Shown: piece by piece, positions 1-8,271 of the stretch
Layout: every line of letters begins with the position of its first letter
Position numbering within the stretch: the first letter of the stretch is position 1
Source: Streptacidiphilus melanogenes
Lineage (GTDB): Bacteria; Actinomycetota; Actinomycetes; Streptomycetales; Streptomycetaceae
Length of the DNA stretch: 64,000 bases
Direction: 5' to 3'
NCBI RefSeq assembly: GCF_000787835.1
Contig: NZ_BBPP01000001.1
Coordinates: forward strand, 41,009-105,008
Made by a program: the position numbers and the translations under genes
The notes under the pieces: generated by a model
What the model saw: only the letters and a program-made list of their open reading frames with translations
Database searches by the model: none
Told to the model about the DNA's origin: nothing

Positions 1-957
1 GCTGGAGACCCCGCCGTGCCGGGCGCCGACCGGCCGAGCGCGTCCGGTGAAGCCGCGCCGGGCGGGATGGCGAACCCGGGTGACCTTGCCGCGTCGGGCT
101 CCGGTCCCGCCGCCGAGCGCCGCGCGGCGGGCGACGCAGCTGTCGCGGCGGCTCGCGTCCCCGGCGCCGCCGAAGCCGCCCACGGCGGAGCGGCCGCGCA
201 GGTCGGGCCGTCGGCGGAGGCGGGCACCCCGGTCGGCGTCGGCACCGCCGCCGGGGCCGGGACGCACAGCTCCCTCGGCGGGACCGCCGAAGAGCGCGTG
301 CCCGGGTATCCGCGGCCGGAGCGGGCGGTGCGGGCGTTGGCGCATGTCACGCGGTACGCGCAGTGGCGGGCGCGGAGCGCGGAGCCGCGGACCGTTCCCG
401 AGTTCGAGGACGTCGCCGAGCAGCAGGCGCGGGCCCTTGTGGCCGAGGCCCTCGGCCACGGCAAAGCGGCCGCGCTCGACGCGGCCACCGCAGCCCGGCT
501 GCTGGCCTGCTACGGGGTGCCGGTCGACGCCGACGCCGGGCAGGCGCAGGTGCCGGCTCCCGACGGCGTCTTCGTGGACACCACCGTCTCCGCCTCCGTC
601 GACCCGGCCGTCGGCGCGATCCTCTCCTTCGGGCTCGCGGGCGTCGCCTCCGAGCTGCTCGGGGACGTCGCGCACCGGCTGATTCCGGCCACGGAGTCCG
701 AGGCGGCGTCGCTGGTCCGGGAGATCAAGGCAGCCCCGCTCCTCTTCGGCTGGCGCGGCTCGGAGCCGGTCGACACCGCCGCCCTGGAGCAGCTGCTGCT
801 GCGCGTCTCGCAGCTCGTGGACGACCTGCCGGAGGTGGCCTCGCTCACGCTGGAGCCGGTGCGCGTAGGGCGCAAGCGCCTCGCGGTGCTGGGTGCGGAC
901 GTCCGTTTGGCCCGACTGCCCGCACGGACCGACCTCGGACCGCGCGCGCTGGCGTAA
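1..957 (+). CDS. Pat-like acyl-CoA synthetase/GNAT protein, C-terminal part (5' truncated by window)
   Basis: The reading frame is open from base 1, so only the C-terminal 318 codons are present. Roughly the first 90 residues are an Ala/Gly/Pro-rich linker. Next comes a segment (PGYPRPERAVRALAHV) that resembles the end of the CoA-ligase core of NDP-forming acyl-CoA synthetases. After it come the last parts of an ATP-grasp domain: LLACYGVPV, the glycine-rich FGLAGVASELLGD, and KAAPLLFGWRG. Family knowledge: fused GNAT/acyl-CoA synthetase proteins (Pat) acetylate acyl-CoA synthetases in response to cAMP or metabolites in actinobacteria. The ATP-grasp portion looks abnormally short, because the usual lysine-bearing subdomain between LLACYGVPV and the glycine-rich motif is missing. 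Enzymatic activity of the ligase part is therefore doubtful. A GNAT domain, if present, lies outside the window. Confidence 0.75.
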   Translation, partial: AGDPAVPGADRPSASGEAAPGGMANPGDLAASGSGPAAERRAAGDAAVAAARVPGAAEAAHGGAAAQVGPSAEAGTPVGVGTAAGAGTHSSLGGTAEERVPGYPRPERAVRALAHVTRYAQWRARSAEPRTVPEFEDVAEQQARALVAEALGHGKAAALDAATAARLLACYGVPVDADAGQAQVPAPDGVFVDTTVSASVDPAVGAILSFGLAGVASELLGDVAHRLIPATESEAASLVREIKAAPLLFGWRGSEPVDTAALEQLLLRVSQLVDDLPEVASLTLEPVRVGRKRLAVLGADVRLARLPARTDLGPRALA

Positions 958-988
958 GCGGGGCCCGGGTCATGCCAGGATGGTAGGT

Positions 989-1585
989 ATGGCGAAGACC
1001 GGTACGACGACCACCACCCAGGGGCTGCGCTCCGCGATCGAGCGCAGCGGCTACTACCCGACCCTCGTGTCCGAGGCCGTCGAGCAGGCCGTGGGCAGCG
1101 AGAGCGTCGAGGCCTTCCTGGTGCACCAGGAGACCACCTTCGACGCCAACGAGGTCCGCCGCCACGTGACCGTGCTGGTGCTGACCGACACCCGCTTCAT
1201 CGTCAGCCACACCGACGAGCAGGGCGCCGACGACACATCGCCGGTGCCGTACGCGACGACCTCCACCGAGAGCGTCAAGATCGGCCGGATCTCGTCGGTC
1301 GTCGTCAGCCGTGTCGTCGCCAACCCGGAGACGTACGTGCGCGGCTCGCTGCCGCGCGAGGTGGTGCTCACGATCGGCTGGGGCGCGGTCTCCCGGATCG
1401 ACCTGGAACCGGCCGCCTGCGGCGACCCGAACTGCGACGCCGACCACGGCTACACCGGCTCGACCACCGCCGACGACCTCTCGCTGCGCGTCAGCGAGGC
1501 GGGCGACGGCCCGGAGACGGTCGCCCAGGCGCTCGCCTTCGCCCGGGCCCTGTCCGAGGCCACGGCGAGCACCGCGGACCAGTAG
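989..1585 (+). CDS. DUF5998 family protein
   Basis: A 198-residue protein starting MAKTGTTTTTQGLRSAIERS. It matches the actinobacterial DUF5998 family as I recognise it: a hydrophilic, soluble, mixed alpha/beta protein without signal peptide or membrane segment. Function is unknown. A pair of cysteines sits in ACGDPNCDADHG near residue 150. The ATG at 989 is preferred because homologues begin MAK; an in-frame ATG at 980 is possible. The gene lies 31 bp after the Pat-like gene and upstream of a phosphodiesterase and tdk, all on the same strand, so it may share a transcript. The 170 bp to the next gene show no clear terminator. Confidence 0.75.
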   Translation: MAKTGTTTTTQGLRSAIERSGYYPTLVSEAVEQAVGSESVEAFLVHQETTFDANEVRRHVTVLVLTDTRFIVSHTDEQGADDTSPVPYATTSTESVKIGRISSVVVSRVVANPETYVRGSLPREVVLTIGWGAVSRIDLEPAACGDPNCDADHGYTGSTTADDLSLRVSEAGDGPETVAQALAFARALSEATASTADQ

Positions 1586-1759
1586 GAGCCCGGTCGTGCC
1601 GGCAGGTGTCCCCACCCCCGCCTCCGGGCGGGACCGGGGCCGGGAACGCCCCCGTTCGGGGCTCGGCCCGGACGTCGTCGCTGTCCCCGGCCCGATACCG
1701 CAGGATCCACTGAGCCCCTCGCCCTTCGCCGCCTGTCCGCGTCCCGCAGAAACGACTTG

Positions 1760-2944
1760 ATGACTCTCCCTCACACCGCCGCGCCGGTCCCCGCCTACGG
1801 CTCGGCCGCCCTCGCGGACGTCCTGCCCGCGGTCGCGGCCGGCCTCGGCCTGACCGAGACCGACGGCGTGCCCGCGACCGGTCTGCGGCTGCCCGCCGCG
1901 GACCGCGTCTGCGTCTTCCTGATCGACGGCCTGGGCTGGGAGCTGCTGCGCAGCCACCCGGACGAGGCGCCGTTCCTCACCTCGCTGCTGCCGAGCTCGC
2001 TCGCGGGCAGCGGGCGTCCGCTCACGGCCGGGTTCCCGGCGACCACCGCGACCAGCCTGGCGTCCTTCGGCACCGGCCGTCCGCCCGGCGAGCACGGCCT
2101 GGCCGGATACCTGGTCCGCATCCCCGGCGAGCGGCGGCTGATGAACCAGCTGCGCTGGCAGCCGCACGTCACCCCGCGCAGCTGGCAGCCGTACCCGACC
2201 GTCTTCCGGCGCACCCACGCGCACGGCGTGGCGACCTGCCAGGTCTCCTCGCCGACTTTCGAGTTCACCCCGCTCACCGAGGTGGCGCTCTCCGGTGGCG
2301 AGTTCCTCGGCCGGCTCACCGGCGAGGAGCGGATGGACCTGGCCGCCGAGCGCCTGGCTGCCGCCGACCGTTCCCTCGTCTACACGTACTACAGCGAGCT
2401 CGACGGCATGGGTCACCGTCACGGCGCGGCCTCCGACGCCTGGCGCGGCCAGCTCATGGCCGTTGACCGGCTCGCCCAGCGCCTCGCCGAGCAGCTGCCG
2501 CCGCGCTCCGCGCTGTACATCACCGCCGACCACGGCATGGTCGACGTGCCGACGGATCCGGCCGCAGGGGCGCGCATCGACATGGACGCGCCCGAGCAGG
2601 AGGACCTGCGCGCGGGCATGCTGCTGCTCGGCGGCGAGGGCCGGGCCCGCCACCTCTACGCCCAGCCCGGCGCGGAGTCCGATCTGCTCGCCGCCTGGCG
2701 CGAGCGCCTCGGGGACCGCTTCTGGATCGCCTCCCGCGACGAGGCGATCGAGGCGGGCTGGTTCGGCCCCGTCGTCGAGGACCGCGTGCGCGGACGCATC
2801 GGCGACGTCGTCGCGGTCGCCGCGTCCGACGCGGCGATCACCGCTACCCGCCGCGAGCCGGGGGAGTCGTCCATGGTCGGCATGCACGGCTCGCTGCTCG
2901 ACTCCGAACTGCTGGTGCCGCTGCTGGAGGTGCGCCGTGGCTGA
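1760..2944 (+). CDS. alkaline phosphatase superfamily protein (nucleotide pyrophosphatase/phosphodiesterase type)
   Basis: 394 residues. The alkaline-phosphatase-superfamily metal and nucleophile motifs are visible in order: VFLIDGLGWELL (metal Asp), the nucleophile region FPATTATSLASFGTG, YYSELDGMGHRHG (Asp and His ligands) and ITADHGMVD (Asp-His). This pattern is that of type I phosphodiesterases/nucleotide pyrophosphatases, which hydrolyse phosphodiester or pyrophosphate bonds. There is no signal peptide, so a cytoplasmic location is inferred. The start could be TTG 1757 or ATG 1760; ATG is preferred. The 3' end overlaps the GTG of tdk by 8 bp, indicating translational coupling. A second superfamily member lies just beyond tdk on the opposite strand. 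Confidence 0.85.
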   Translation: MTLPHTAAPVPAYGSAALADVLPAVAAGLGLTETDGVPATGLRLPAADRVCVFLIDGLGWELLRSHPDEAPFLTSLLPSSLAGSGRPLTAGFPATTATSLASFGTGRPPGEHGLAGYLVRIPGERRLMNQLRWQPHVTPRSWQPYPTVFRRTHAHGVATCQVSSPTFEFTPLTEVALSGGEFLGRLTGEERMDLAAERLAAADRSLVYTYYSELDGMGHRHGAASDAWRGQLMAVDRLAQRLAEQLPPRSALYITADHGMVDVPTDPAAGARIDMDAPEQEDLRAGMLLLGGEGRARHLYAQPGAESDLLAAWRERLGDRFWIASRDEAIEAGWFGPVVEDRVRGRIGDVVAVAASDAAITATRREPGESSMVGMHGSLLDSELLVPLLEVRRG

Positions 2945-3614
2945 GCTGGTCTTCTTCTCCGGGACCATGGACTGCGGCAAGTCCACGCTGGCGCTGCAGA
3001 TGGACCACAACCACCGTGCCCGGGGCCGTCGCGGGATCATCTTCACCCGCAACGACCGCGCGGGCGCGGCGACGCTCTCCAGCCGGCTCGGCCTCAGCAC
3101 CGAGGCCGTCGAGGTCCGCGACGGCCTCGACTTCCACCACTACGTGGTGAAGCTCCTCTCCGCCGGCGAGCGGATCGACTACCTGATCTGCGACGAGGCC
3201 CAGTTCTTCGAGACGCCCCAGGTCGACCAGCTGGCACGGGTCGTGGACGACCTGGCGATCGACGTCTACACCTTCGGCATCACCACGGACTTCCGCACCC
3301 GGCTCTTCCCCGGCTCGGCCCGGCTGATCGAACTCGCGGACCGGGTCGAGGTGCTGCAGGTCGAAGCCCTGTGCTGGTGCGGCGCGCGGGCGACGCACAA
3401 CGCGCGCACGGTGGGCGGCGTCATGGTGGTCGAGGGTGCCCAGGTGGTCGTCGGCGACGTGGTCGTCAACGAGGACCAGATCGGCTACGAGGTGCTGTGC
3501 CGCAGGCACCACCGCAAGCGCATGACCTCCGCCACGGCGCGCGCCGGCGCCCTCTCCCCGGACGTCCTCCCCTTTGACGGCGTCGCCCCCGTCCCGGGGC
3601 AGCAGCACCCCTGA
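2937..3614 (+). CDS. tdk: thymidine kinase
   Basis: 225 residues, GTG start. Thymidine kinase phosphorylates thymidine to dTMP using ATP (pyrimidine salvage, cytoplasm). The type II (prokaryote/poxvirus) family is shown by the P-loop SGTMDCGKST at residues 8-17, the Walker B-like ICDEAQFF, and the C-terminal structural zinc ligands in ALCWCGARATHNAR and VLCRRHH. The length is usual for the family. The start overlaps the preceding phosphodiesterase by 8 bp, so the two are probably co-translated. The C-terminal 25 residues are Ala/Pro-rich and not conserved. The identification is secure. Confidence 0.95.
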   Translation: MAELVFFSGTMDCGKSTLALQMDHNHRARGRRGIIFTRNDRAGAATLSSRLGLSTEAVEVRDGLDFHHYVVKLLSAGERIDYLICDEAQFFETPQVDQLARVVDDLAIDVYTFGITTDFRTRLFPGSARLIELADRVEVLQVEALCWCGARATHNARTVGGVMVVEGAQVVVGDVVVNEDQIGYEVLCRRHHRKRMTSATARAGALSPDVLPFDGVAPVPGQQHP

Positions 3615-3772
3615 GGGGGAGGCGCCTCCACGGCAGTGCCCGGCGGGGAAGGTGCCCGCCGCCCCGGCCCCGGCCGGGAGGCGCCCCGGCACGGTGCCGG
3701 AGCGCGCCCATGTGGTCCGAGCCGCAGGTCGGCGCGGCCTGGTGTTCCCGGGGCGTCCCGCCTGACCGGTGG

Positions 3773-4681
3773 TCAGATCAGTTCGAGCTCTTCCTTGGTG
3801 GCCCGCGCCGCGGATGCGGCGAACGGGAGGCCGTCCAGGGTCCAGTGCCGGTCGGGCTGGAGGCCGAGGGAGGCGAAGACCTGCGGGACGACGTCCACGT
3901 GGCGCAGCGGGGCGGTGATCGCGCCCGGCGTGAACTCCGGGCCGCTGCAGGCGATCCAGGCCGTGCGCTCGAGCACGCTGTCGCCGCCGTGACCGCCCTC
4001 GTCGACGTGGCCGTGGTCGGTGACGACGATGACGGTCCAGTCCTCCTCGGCGTAGGTCGGCCGGGCCCGGACCGCGTCGAGGAGACGTCCGAGACGCTCG
4101 TCCGCGCGCAGGATCGCGTCGCGGTAGTCCGCGTCGCAGCCGCGCAGGTGTGCGGTCTCGTCGACGGCGCCCATGTAGACGAAGGACGCCTCGGGGTCCT
4201 CCTCGCGCAGGACGGCGACGGCATCGCGGACCATGCGCTCGTCGACGGCCTCCCAGTCCTCGCACGTCTCCGCCGCCGGGGCGACGAAGCTGAGGCGGCC
4301 GGGCCCGTTGAACAGCGGGCCGCCGCTGCGCGCCAGCACCAGCGGCTCCCACGCCGCCGCCACGTACGTGCGGCGGCCGAAGCCGTGGGTGAGGCGGGTG
4401 AGGAAGTCGGGGAACACGGCCAGCCGGTGGCCGGTGAAGTCGTTGTTCCACACCGCGTGCTTGGTGACGTGGACGCCGGTGGCGATCGTGGCCCAGCACG
4501 GGCCGGACATGGTCGGGGTGCCCGCGTCGATCACGACGGGCGCGAGGAAGCCGGCGTCGGTGACCTCGTCCAGGCGGGGCATGTCCAGTTCGGCGAGCAT
4601 GTCGAGGCGGACGCCGTCGATGCCGACGACGAGGACACGGCGGGCGCGCTCGTGCCGGTCGGACTGGTGCGGAAGTGGCAT
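3773..4681 (-). CDS. alkaline phosphatase family protein (type I phosphodiesterase/sulfatase fold)
   Basis: 302 residues. Metal-binding and catalytic motifs of the alkaline-phosphatase superfamily are present: VLVVGIDGVRLDML near the N terminus, TPTMSGPCWATIATG (nucleophile Thr/Ser region), VYMGAVDETAHLRG (Asp/His) and VVTDHGHVDEGGHGG (Asp-His and His). It is closest to the phosphodiesterase/nucleotide pyrophosphatase group; the substrate cannot be told. No signal peptide is visible. It is convergent with tdk. Upstream, a TAGGGT hexamer lies on the minus strand at 4726-4721, about 40 nt before the ATG, and an AGGGG Shine-Dalgarno precedes the start. The gene is therefore probably transcribed alone. 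It is not a close duplicate of the gene at 1760. Confidence 0.85.
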   Translation of the reverse strand: MPLPHQSDRHERARRVLVVGIDGVRLDMLAELDMPRLDEVTDAGFLAPVVIDAGTPTMSGPCWATIATGVHVTKHAVWNNDFTGHRLAVFPDFLTRLTHGFGRRTYVAAAWEPLVLARSGGPLFNGPGRLSFVAPAAETCEDWEAVDERMVRDAVAVLREEDPEASFVYMGAVDETAHLRGCDADYRDAILRADERLGRLLDAVRARPTYAEEDWTVIVVTDHGHVDEGGHGGDSVLERTAWIACSGPEFTPGAITAPLRHVDVVPQVFASLGLQPDRHWTLDGLPFAASAARATKEELELI

Positions 4682-4821
4682 GCGGTGCCCCTGAGCTGGG
4701 TCGTGCGAACGGTTCCCGTCACCCTAACGGGGGACGCTGCGCCGCATGAGCGCGTACCACACCTCTGCGCCGATGAACTTGTCGGGACAAGTCGGTGAAC
4801 GCCCAGGGTGGCCGTGCCCGT

Positions 4822-5598
4822 TCACGCCTCCGAGAGCCGCACCAGCGCGAACGGACCTCCCTGCGGGTCGCGCAGGAACGCCACCTCGCCGTAGCGCGCC
4901 GGCGGCAGCGACCGCTCCAGGCTGCCGCCGAGGGCGACCGCCGTCTTGACCGCCACGTCGAGGTCGGCGACCGCGAAGTAGACGCGCCAGCGCGGACGCG
5001 GGTCCTCGGGATCGGCCGCGCGGATGCCCGCGACCCGGTGGCCGCCGTAACGGAGCAGTATGGCGTCGTCCTCGCGGCCGATCTCGGCGCGGCCGTCCTC
5101 GACGGCCGCCAGGCCGAAGACCTTGGCGTAGAAGTCGGCGGAGTCGAGGACCGAGGGCGTGCGCAGCTCGCTCCAGACCACCGCGCCGGGCTCGCGCCGC
5201 ACCTGCCAACCCCGGTGCCCGCGGGGCTCCCACACGCCGAAGACCGCGCCCGCCGGGTCCGCCGCGACCACGAGCCGTCCGGCGTCGGCGGAGTCCAGCG
5301 GGCCGAGCGCGACGGTGCCGCCGCAGTCGCGGATCCGGTTGGCCACCTCGTCCGCGCTGTCCACCGAGAAGTAGGTGATCCAGTCCACGGGGAAGCCGGC
5401 CGTCTCTTCGAACTGCCCGATACCGGCGACGAGGAGCCCGTCCAGGGTCGCCCGCAGGTAGGGGCCGAGGCGGTCGGGACCGCCCAGGTACTCCCAGCCG
5501 AGCAGGCCCGAGTAGTACGCGCAGGCCGCGTGGAGGTCATGTGCCATCAGGCTCACCCAGCAGGGGGTCCCCTGTGGCTGCCGCAAGCTCTCACTCAC
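4822..5598 (-). CDS. two-domain VOC (glyoxalase/bleomycin-resistance fold) protein
   Basis: 258 residues from the GTG at 5598. The start is chosen because the conserved sequence begins VSESLRQPQGTPCWVSL and the upstream codons are unlike the family. Two consecutive betaalphabetabetabeta modules are visible. The first begins at WVSLMAHDLHAACAYYSGLLGWEY; the second begins near WSELRTPSVLDSADFYAKVFG. This layout matches Streptomyces glyoxalase-like proteins of about 260 residues with two VOC domains. Family members bind or modify small molecules through a metal site; the ligand here is unknown. The gene follows on the same strand behind the phosphodiesterase promoter and is divergent from the rhodanese gene, with 58 bp between starts. 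Confidence 0.85.
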   Translation of the reverse strand: MSESLRQPQGTPCWVSLMAHDLHAACAYYSGLLGWEYLGGPDRLGPYLRATLDGLLVAGIGQFEETAGFPVDWITYFSVDSADEVANRIRDCGGTVALGPLDSADAGRLVVAADPAGAVFGVWEPRGHRGWQVRREPGAVVWSELRTPSVLDSADFYAKVFGLAAVEDGRAEIGREDDAILLRYGGHRVAGIRAADPEDPRPRWRVYFAVADLDVAVKTAVALGGSLERSLPPARYGEVAFLRDPQGGPFALVRLSEA

Positions 5599-5656
5599 GC
5601 CCCCGATGCTCCCACCCCGGGCCCGCGAGCGCTGCCCTTGGCACGACAATGTCCCT

Positions 5657-6517
5657 ATGAATGAGCCCGTCACCACTCTGATCGACCCCGCCGGCCTCGC
5701 CGAGCTGCTCGCCGGGGAGCGGCCGCCGACGCTGCTCGACGTCCGCTGGAGCCTCGGCGGCCCGCCGGGGGAGGACGAGTTCGCCAAGGGGCATCTGCCG
5801 GGCGCGCACTACGTCGACCTGGACCGTGAGCTCGCCGCCGCGCCGGGTGTGGCGGGTCGTCACCCGCTGCCCTCGCCCGAGGTGCTGCAGGCCGCGCTAC
5901 GGCGCGCGGGCGTCCGTGCGGACCGTGACGTCGTCGTGTACGACGCGGCCACCTCCATGTCCGCGGCCCGCGCCTGGTGGCTGCTGCGCTGGGCCGGGCA
6001 CGCGCGCGTGCGCGTGCTGGACGGCGGCCTGCAGGCGTGGAGTGAGGCGGGCCTGCCGCTGTCGACGGTGGAACCGTCGCAGGAGCCGGGCGACTTCACC
6101 GTCGTGCCGGGCGGCCTCCCGACGGTCGACGCGGACGGTGCGGCGGCGTGGCCCGCGGTGTCCGGCCCCGCGCAGGTCCTGCTCGACGCACGCGCGGGCG
6201 AGCGCTACCGCGGCGAGGCGGAGCCCGTGGACCCCCGTGCCGGCCACATCCCCGGCGCGCTGTCCGCGCCGACGTCGGACAACGTGGACGCCTCCGGCCG
6301 CTTCCTGCCTCCGGCGGACCTCGCCACCCGATTCCGCGCGCTGGGCGCGACGGCGGACGCCGACATCGCGGTCTACTGCGGCTCGGGCGTGACGGCGGCT
6401 CACACGATCCTCGCCCTCGAACTCGCGGGCCTCCCGGCCACGCTCTACCCGGGCAGCTGGAGCGAGTGGTCCACCGACCCCTCCCGCCCCGCAGCCACGG
6501 GCCCGAACCCACGCTGA
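5657..6517 (+). CDS. sseA: rhodanese-type sulfurtransferase
   Basis: 286 residues. Two tandem rhodanese domains are present: an N-terminal structural one (LLDVRWSLGGPPG...AKGHLPGAHYVDLD) and a C-terminal catalytic one. The active-site loop is VYCGSGVTAAH with Cys241 as the persulfide-carrying residue, and the C-terminal LYPGSWSEWSTDP is typical of thiosulfate/3-mercaptopyruvate sulfurtransferases. It transfers sulfane sulfur from thiosulfate or mercaptopyruvate to cyanide or thiol acceptors in the cytoplasm. The ATG at 5657 has no clear Shine-Dalgarno. A GACAAT hexamer lies 6 nt upstream, so leaderless translation is possible but weaker than at other genes here. The gene ends in front of the large repeat region. 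Confidence 0.9.
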   Translation: MNEPVTTLIDPAGLAELLAGERPPTLLDVRWSLGGPPGEDEFAKGHLPGAHYVDLDRELAAAPGVAGRHPLPSPEVLQAALRRAGVRADRDVVVYDAATSMSAARAWWLLRWAGHARVRVLDGGLQAWSEAGLPLSTVEPSQEPGDFTVVPGGLPTVDADGAAAWPAVSGPAQVLLDARAGERYRGEAEPVDPRAGHIPGALSAPTSDNVDASGRFLPPADLATRFRALGATADADIAVYCGSGVTAAHTILALELAGLPATLYPGSWSEWSTDPSRPAATGPNPR

Positions 6518-6532
6518 CACACCCTCAGCGAC

Positions 6533-6977
6533 GCGGGCCACCAAGCACCACGGATCATTGACCCACCGACGCACGCTGCCCCCGCCCGGGGACGACGGCC
6601 GCCCCCAGCAGTGGCACGAGCGGTCAGGCGTGATCCCGCAGACAGTCGCAGCACACCAGGGGCGCGGGGATAAGCCCGAGATGCGCCTCCGCCGCCTGGG
6701 CGCGACACGCCACCCGCCTGCGGGTGGTCCTCCTCGGGCAGGGCCATCCGTGGCGCGGGCCACCAAGCACCACGGATCACTGACCCACCGGCGCGCGCTG
6801 CCCCCGCCCGGGGACGACGGCCGCCCCCGGCAGTGGCACGAGCGGTCAGGCGTGATCCCGCGGACAGTTTGCAGCACACCAGGGGCGCGGGGATTAGCCC
6901 GAGATGCGCCTCCGCCGCCTGGGCGCGACAAGCCACCCGCCTGCCTGTGGTCCTCCTCGCGCAGGGCCATCCGCACA
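6533..6977. repeat. 222-bp tandem direct repeat, two copies
   Basis: Copy 1 runs 6533-6754 and copy 2 from 6755 to about 6977. They differ at roughly a dozen positions, including one single-base insertion in copy 2. Both contain the blocks CCGCCCGGGGACGACGGCCG, CAGCACACCAGGGGCGCGGG and GGGCCATCCG. No coding potential is convincing. The repeat lies between the convergent genes sseA and sepH. The AGGGGCGCGGGGA arm inside copy 2 (6881-6893) can pair with TCCTCGCGCCCCT at 6997-7009 (12 of 13 pairs). The unit therefore appears to be an expanded form of the intergenic hairpin family found at 20.0, 22.6 and 29.7 kb. Confidence 0.9.
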
Positions 6978-7146
6978 GCGTGGTTGCTCGCGCAGTTCCT
7001 CGCGCCCCTGAGGCGTTGCGTGGCCGCTCGCCTGCAGCTCCTCGCCCCTGAGGTCCTGCATGGTCGCCTGCGTGCCGCGCGGTGGGCCGAGGCTCGCACG
7101 GTTGCGTGGTGGGCCCGCCAGCGGCCCCGGCGGAACCGCCGGGGCG
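6978..7146. repeat. remainder of convergent spacer with GC-rich intergenic repeat arms
   Basis: This stretch between the tandem repeat and the sepH stop contains TGGTTGCTCGCGCAGTTCCT followed by CGCGCCCCTGAGG, the right-hand arm of the dispersed repeat family. Further partial copies follow (CTCGCCCCTGAGG at about 7040). No gene is visible. It probably functions as the shared 3' region, or terminator, for sseA and sepH. Confidence 0.6.
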
Positions 7147-8271
7147 TCAGTCCTGCTTCTTGCGGCGGGTGCCGAAGACGATCTCGTCCCAGCTGGGCAC
7201 AGCTGCCCTGCGGCCGGGGCGGACGCCGTCCGCCTCGGCCTGGCGGTCGGTGGAGCCGATAAGGCGGTCGCGGTGGGGCGTGGCCATGCGGGGCATGAGG
7301 ACGTCGGCGTAGGCCGCGCCCGCGCCGGCGGCGGCCGCCGCCGGGGGGACCTCCGACTCCTCGGCGAGCGAGGACTCGTCCGGCAGCGCGGACGGCAGCG
7401 CCGTCGGCACGACGTCGAGGTCGAGGAAGTCGACCGAGTCCAGCTGGTCCGCGACGGTCGACGGGGAAACGGGCGCCGCCGCGGCCGACGCCGCAGGCGC
7501 GGTCGGCTCGGGGGAGCGCTCGACGACGCGCTCCACGCGCTCCACGCGCTCGACCCGCTCCACGCGGTCGAGCGACGGGCGCGGCGGCGAGAGCCGCTCC
7601 AGCGGCGGCCGCTCCGGGGCGAGGGGACGCATGCCCATGCCGCGGTCGGCTCCGGGGAGGCGCGCGATGCGGGGGATGAACGGGTGCGTCGGCTCCGCCG
7701 CCAGCGCGGGCGACTCGCCGATCAGGGCGCGGGCTTCGTCGTCGCAGGGCTGGACCAGACGGCGCGGCGGGTCGTACGTCCACCGGGCCTCCCGGGCCGC
7801 GGAGTCCGCGCGGAAGCTGAGGATGATCTCCCAGGTGCCGTCGTCGCGACGGTAGGAGTCCCAGACCGTGCTGTCCTTCTCCGCACCGCGCAGCAGCAGG
7901 CGCTCGGTGACGGCGTCACCGAGCTGCGGGCCGGTGGACTCGCCGGCGCGGCGCACCGGGGTCTTCCGGGCGCGCTCGGCCATGAACGCGCGCTCGGCGA
8001 GGACGGGACCTTCGAAGCGGCGGACCCGCTCGACGGAGATGCCGGCCTGCTGCGCGACCTCCTCGGCCGTCGCACCGGCGCGGATGCGCGCCTGGATGTC
8101 GCGGGGGCGGAGGTGGCTCTCGACGTCGATCTGACCGAGGCGCGGCCGGTCGCCGCGGACGGCGGCGCGCAGGCGCTCGTCAATCGGAAGGAAGTATTCC
8201 GTCGAATCGGCAGCCTTGAGCACCAGCCGTGAGCCGTCATTGCTGACGGCTACGACGCGCAGTTCGGGCAC
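7147..8271 (-). CDS. sepH: septation protein SepH
   Basis: 374 residues. The N terminus VPELRVVAVSNDGSRLVLK and the following SHLRPRDIQARIRAGATAEE match SepH (DUF3071). SepH is a conserved actinobacterial cell-division protein that binds FtsZ and stimulates assembly of Z-ring filaments. The N-terminal DUF3071 domain includes a helix-turn-helix-like segment (TAEEVAQQAGISVERVRRFE). The C-terminal half is low-complexity and disordered. A run of RVE repeats (DRVERVERVERVERVVERS) lies about two thirds along. The GTG at 8271 is chosen by homology and by a GGGAGG Shine-Dalgarno 6-7 nt upstream; the longer open frame is not conserved. It is convergent with sseA. Confidence 0.92.
   Translation of the reverse strand: MPELRVVAVSNDGSRLVLKAADSTEYFLPIDERLRAAVRGDRPRLGQIDVESHLRPRDIQARIRAGATAEEVAQQAGISVERVRRFEGPVLAERAFMAERARKTPVRRAGESTGPQLGDAVTERLLLRGAEKDSTVWDSYRRDDGTWEIILSFRADSAAREARWTYDPPRRLVQPCDDEARALIGESPALAAEPTHPFIPRIARLPGADRGMGMRPLAPERPPLERLSPPRPSLDRVERVERVERVERVVERSPEPTAPAASAAAAPVSPSTVADQLDSVDFLDLDVVPTALPSALPDESSLAEESEVPPAAAAAGAGAAYADVLMPRMATPHRDRLIGSTDRQAEADGVRPGRRAAVPSWDEIVFGTRRKKQD

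Noticed and set aside
6533-6977. Possible CRISPR array at the tandem repeat
   Set aside because: Only two long adjacent copies with no spacers, and no cas genes nearby.
6558-7262. 234-codon plus-strand frame across the tandem repeat
   Set aside because: It only arises because the repeat unit is a multiple of three. Its sequence is Arg/Pro-rich with no ribosome-binding site or homology pattern.
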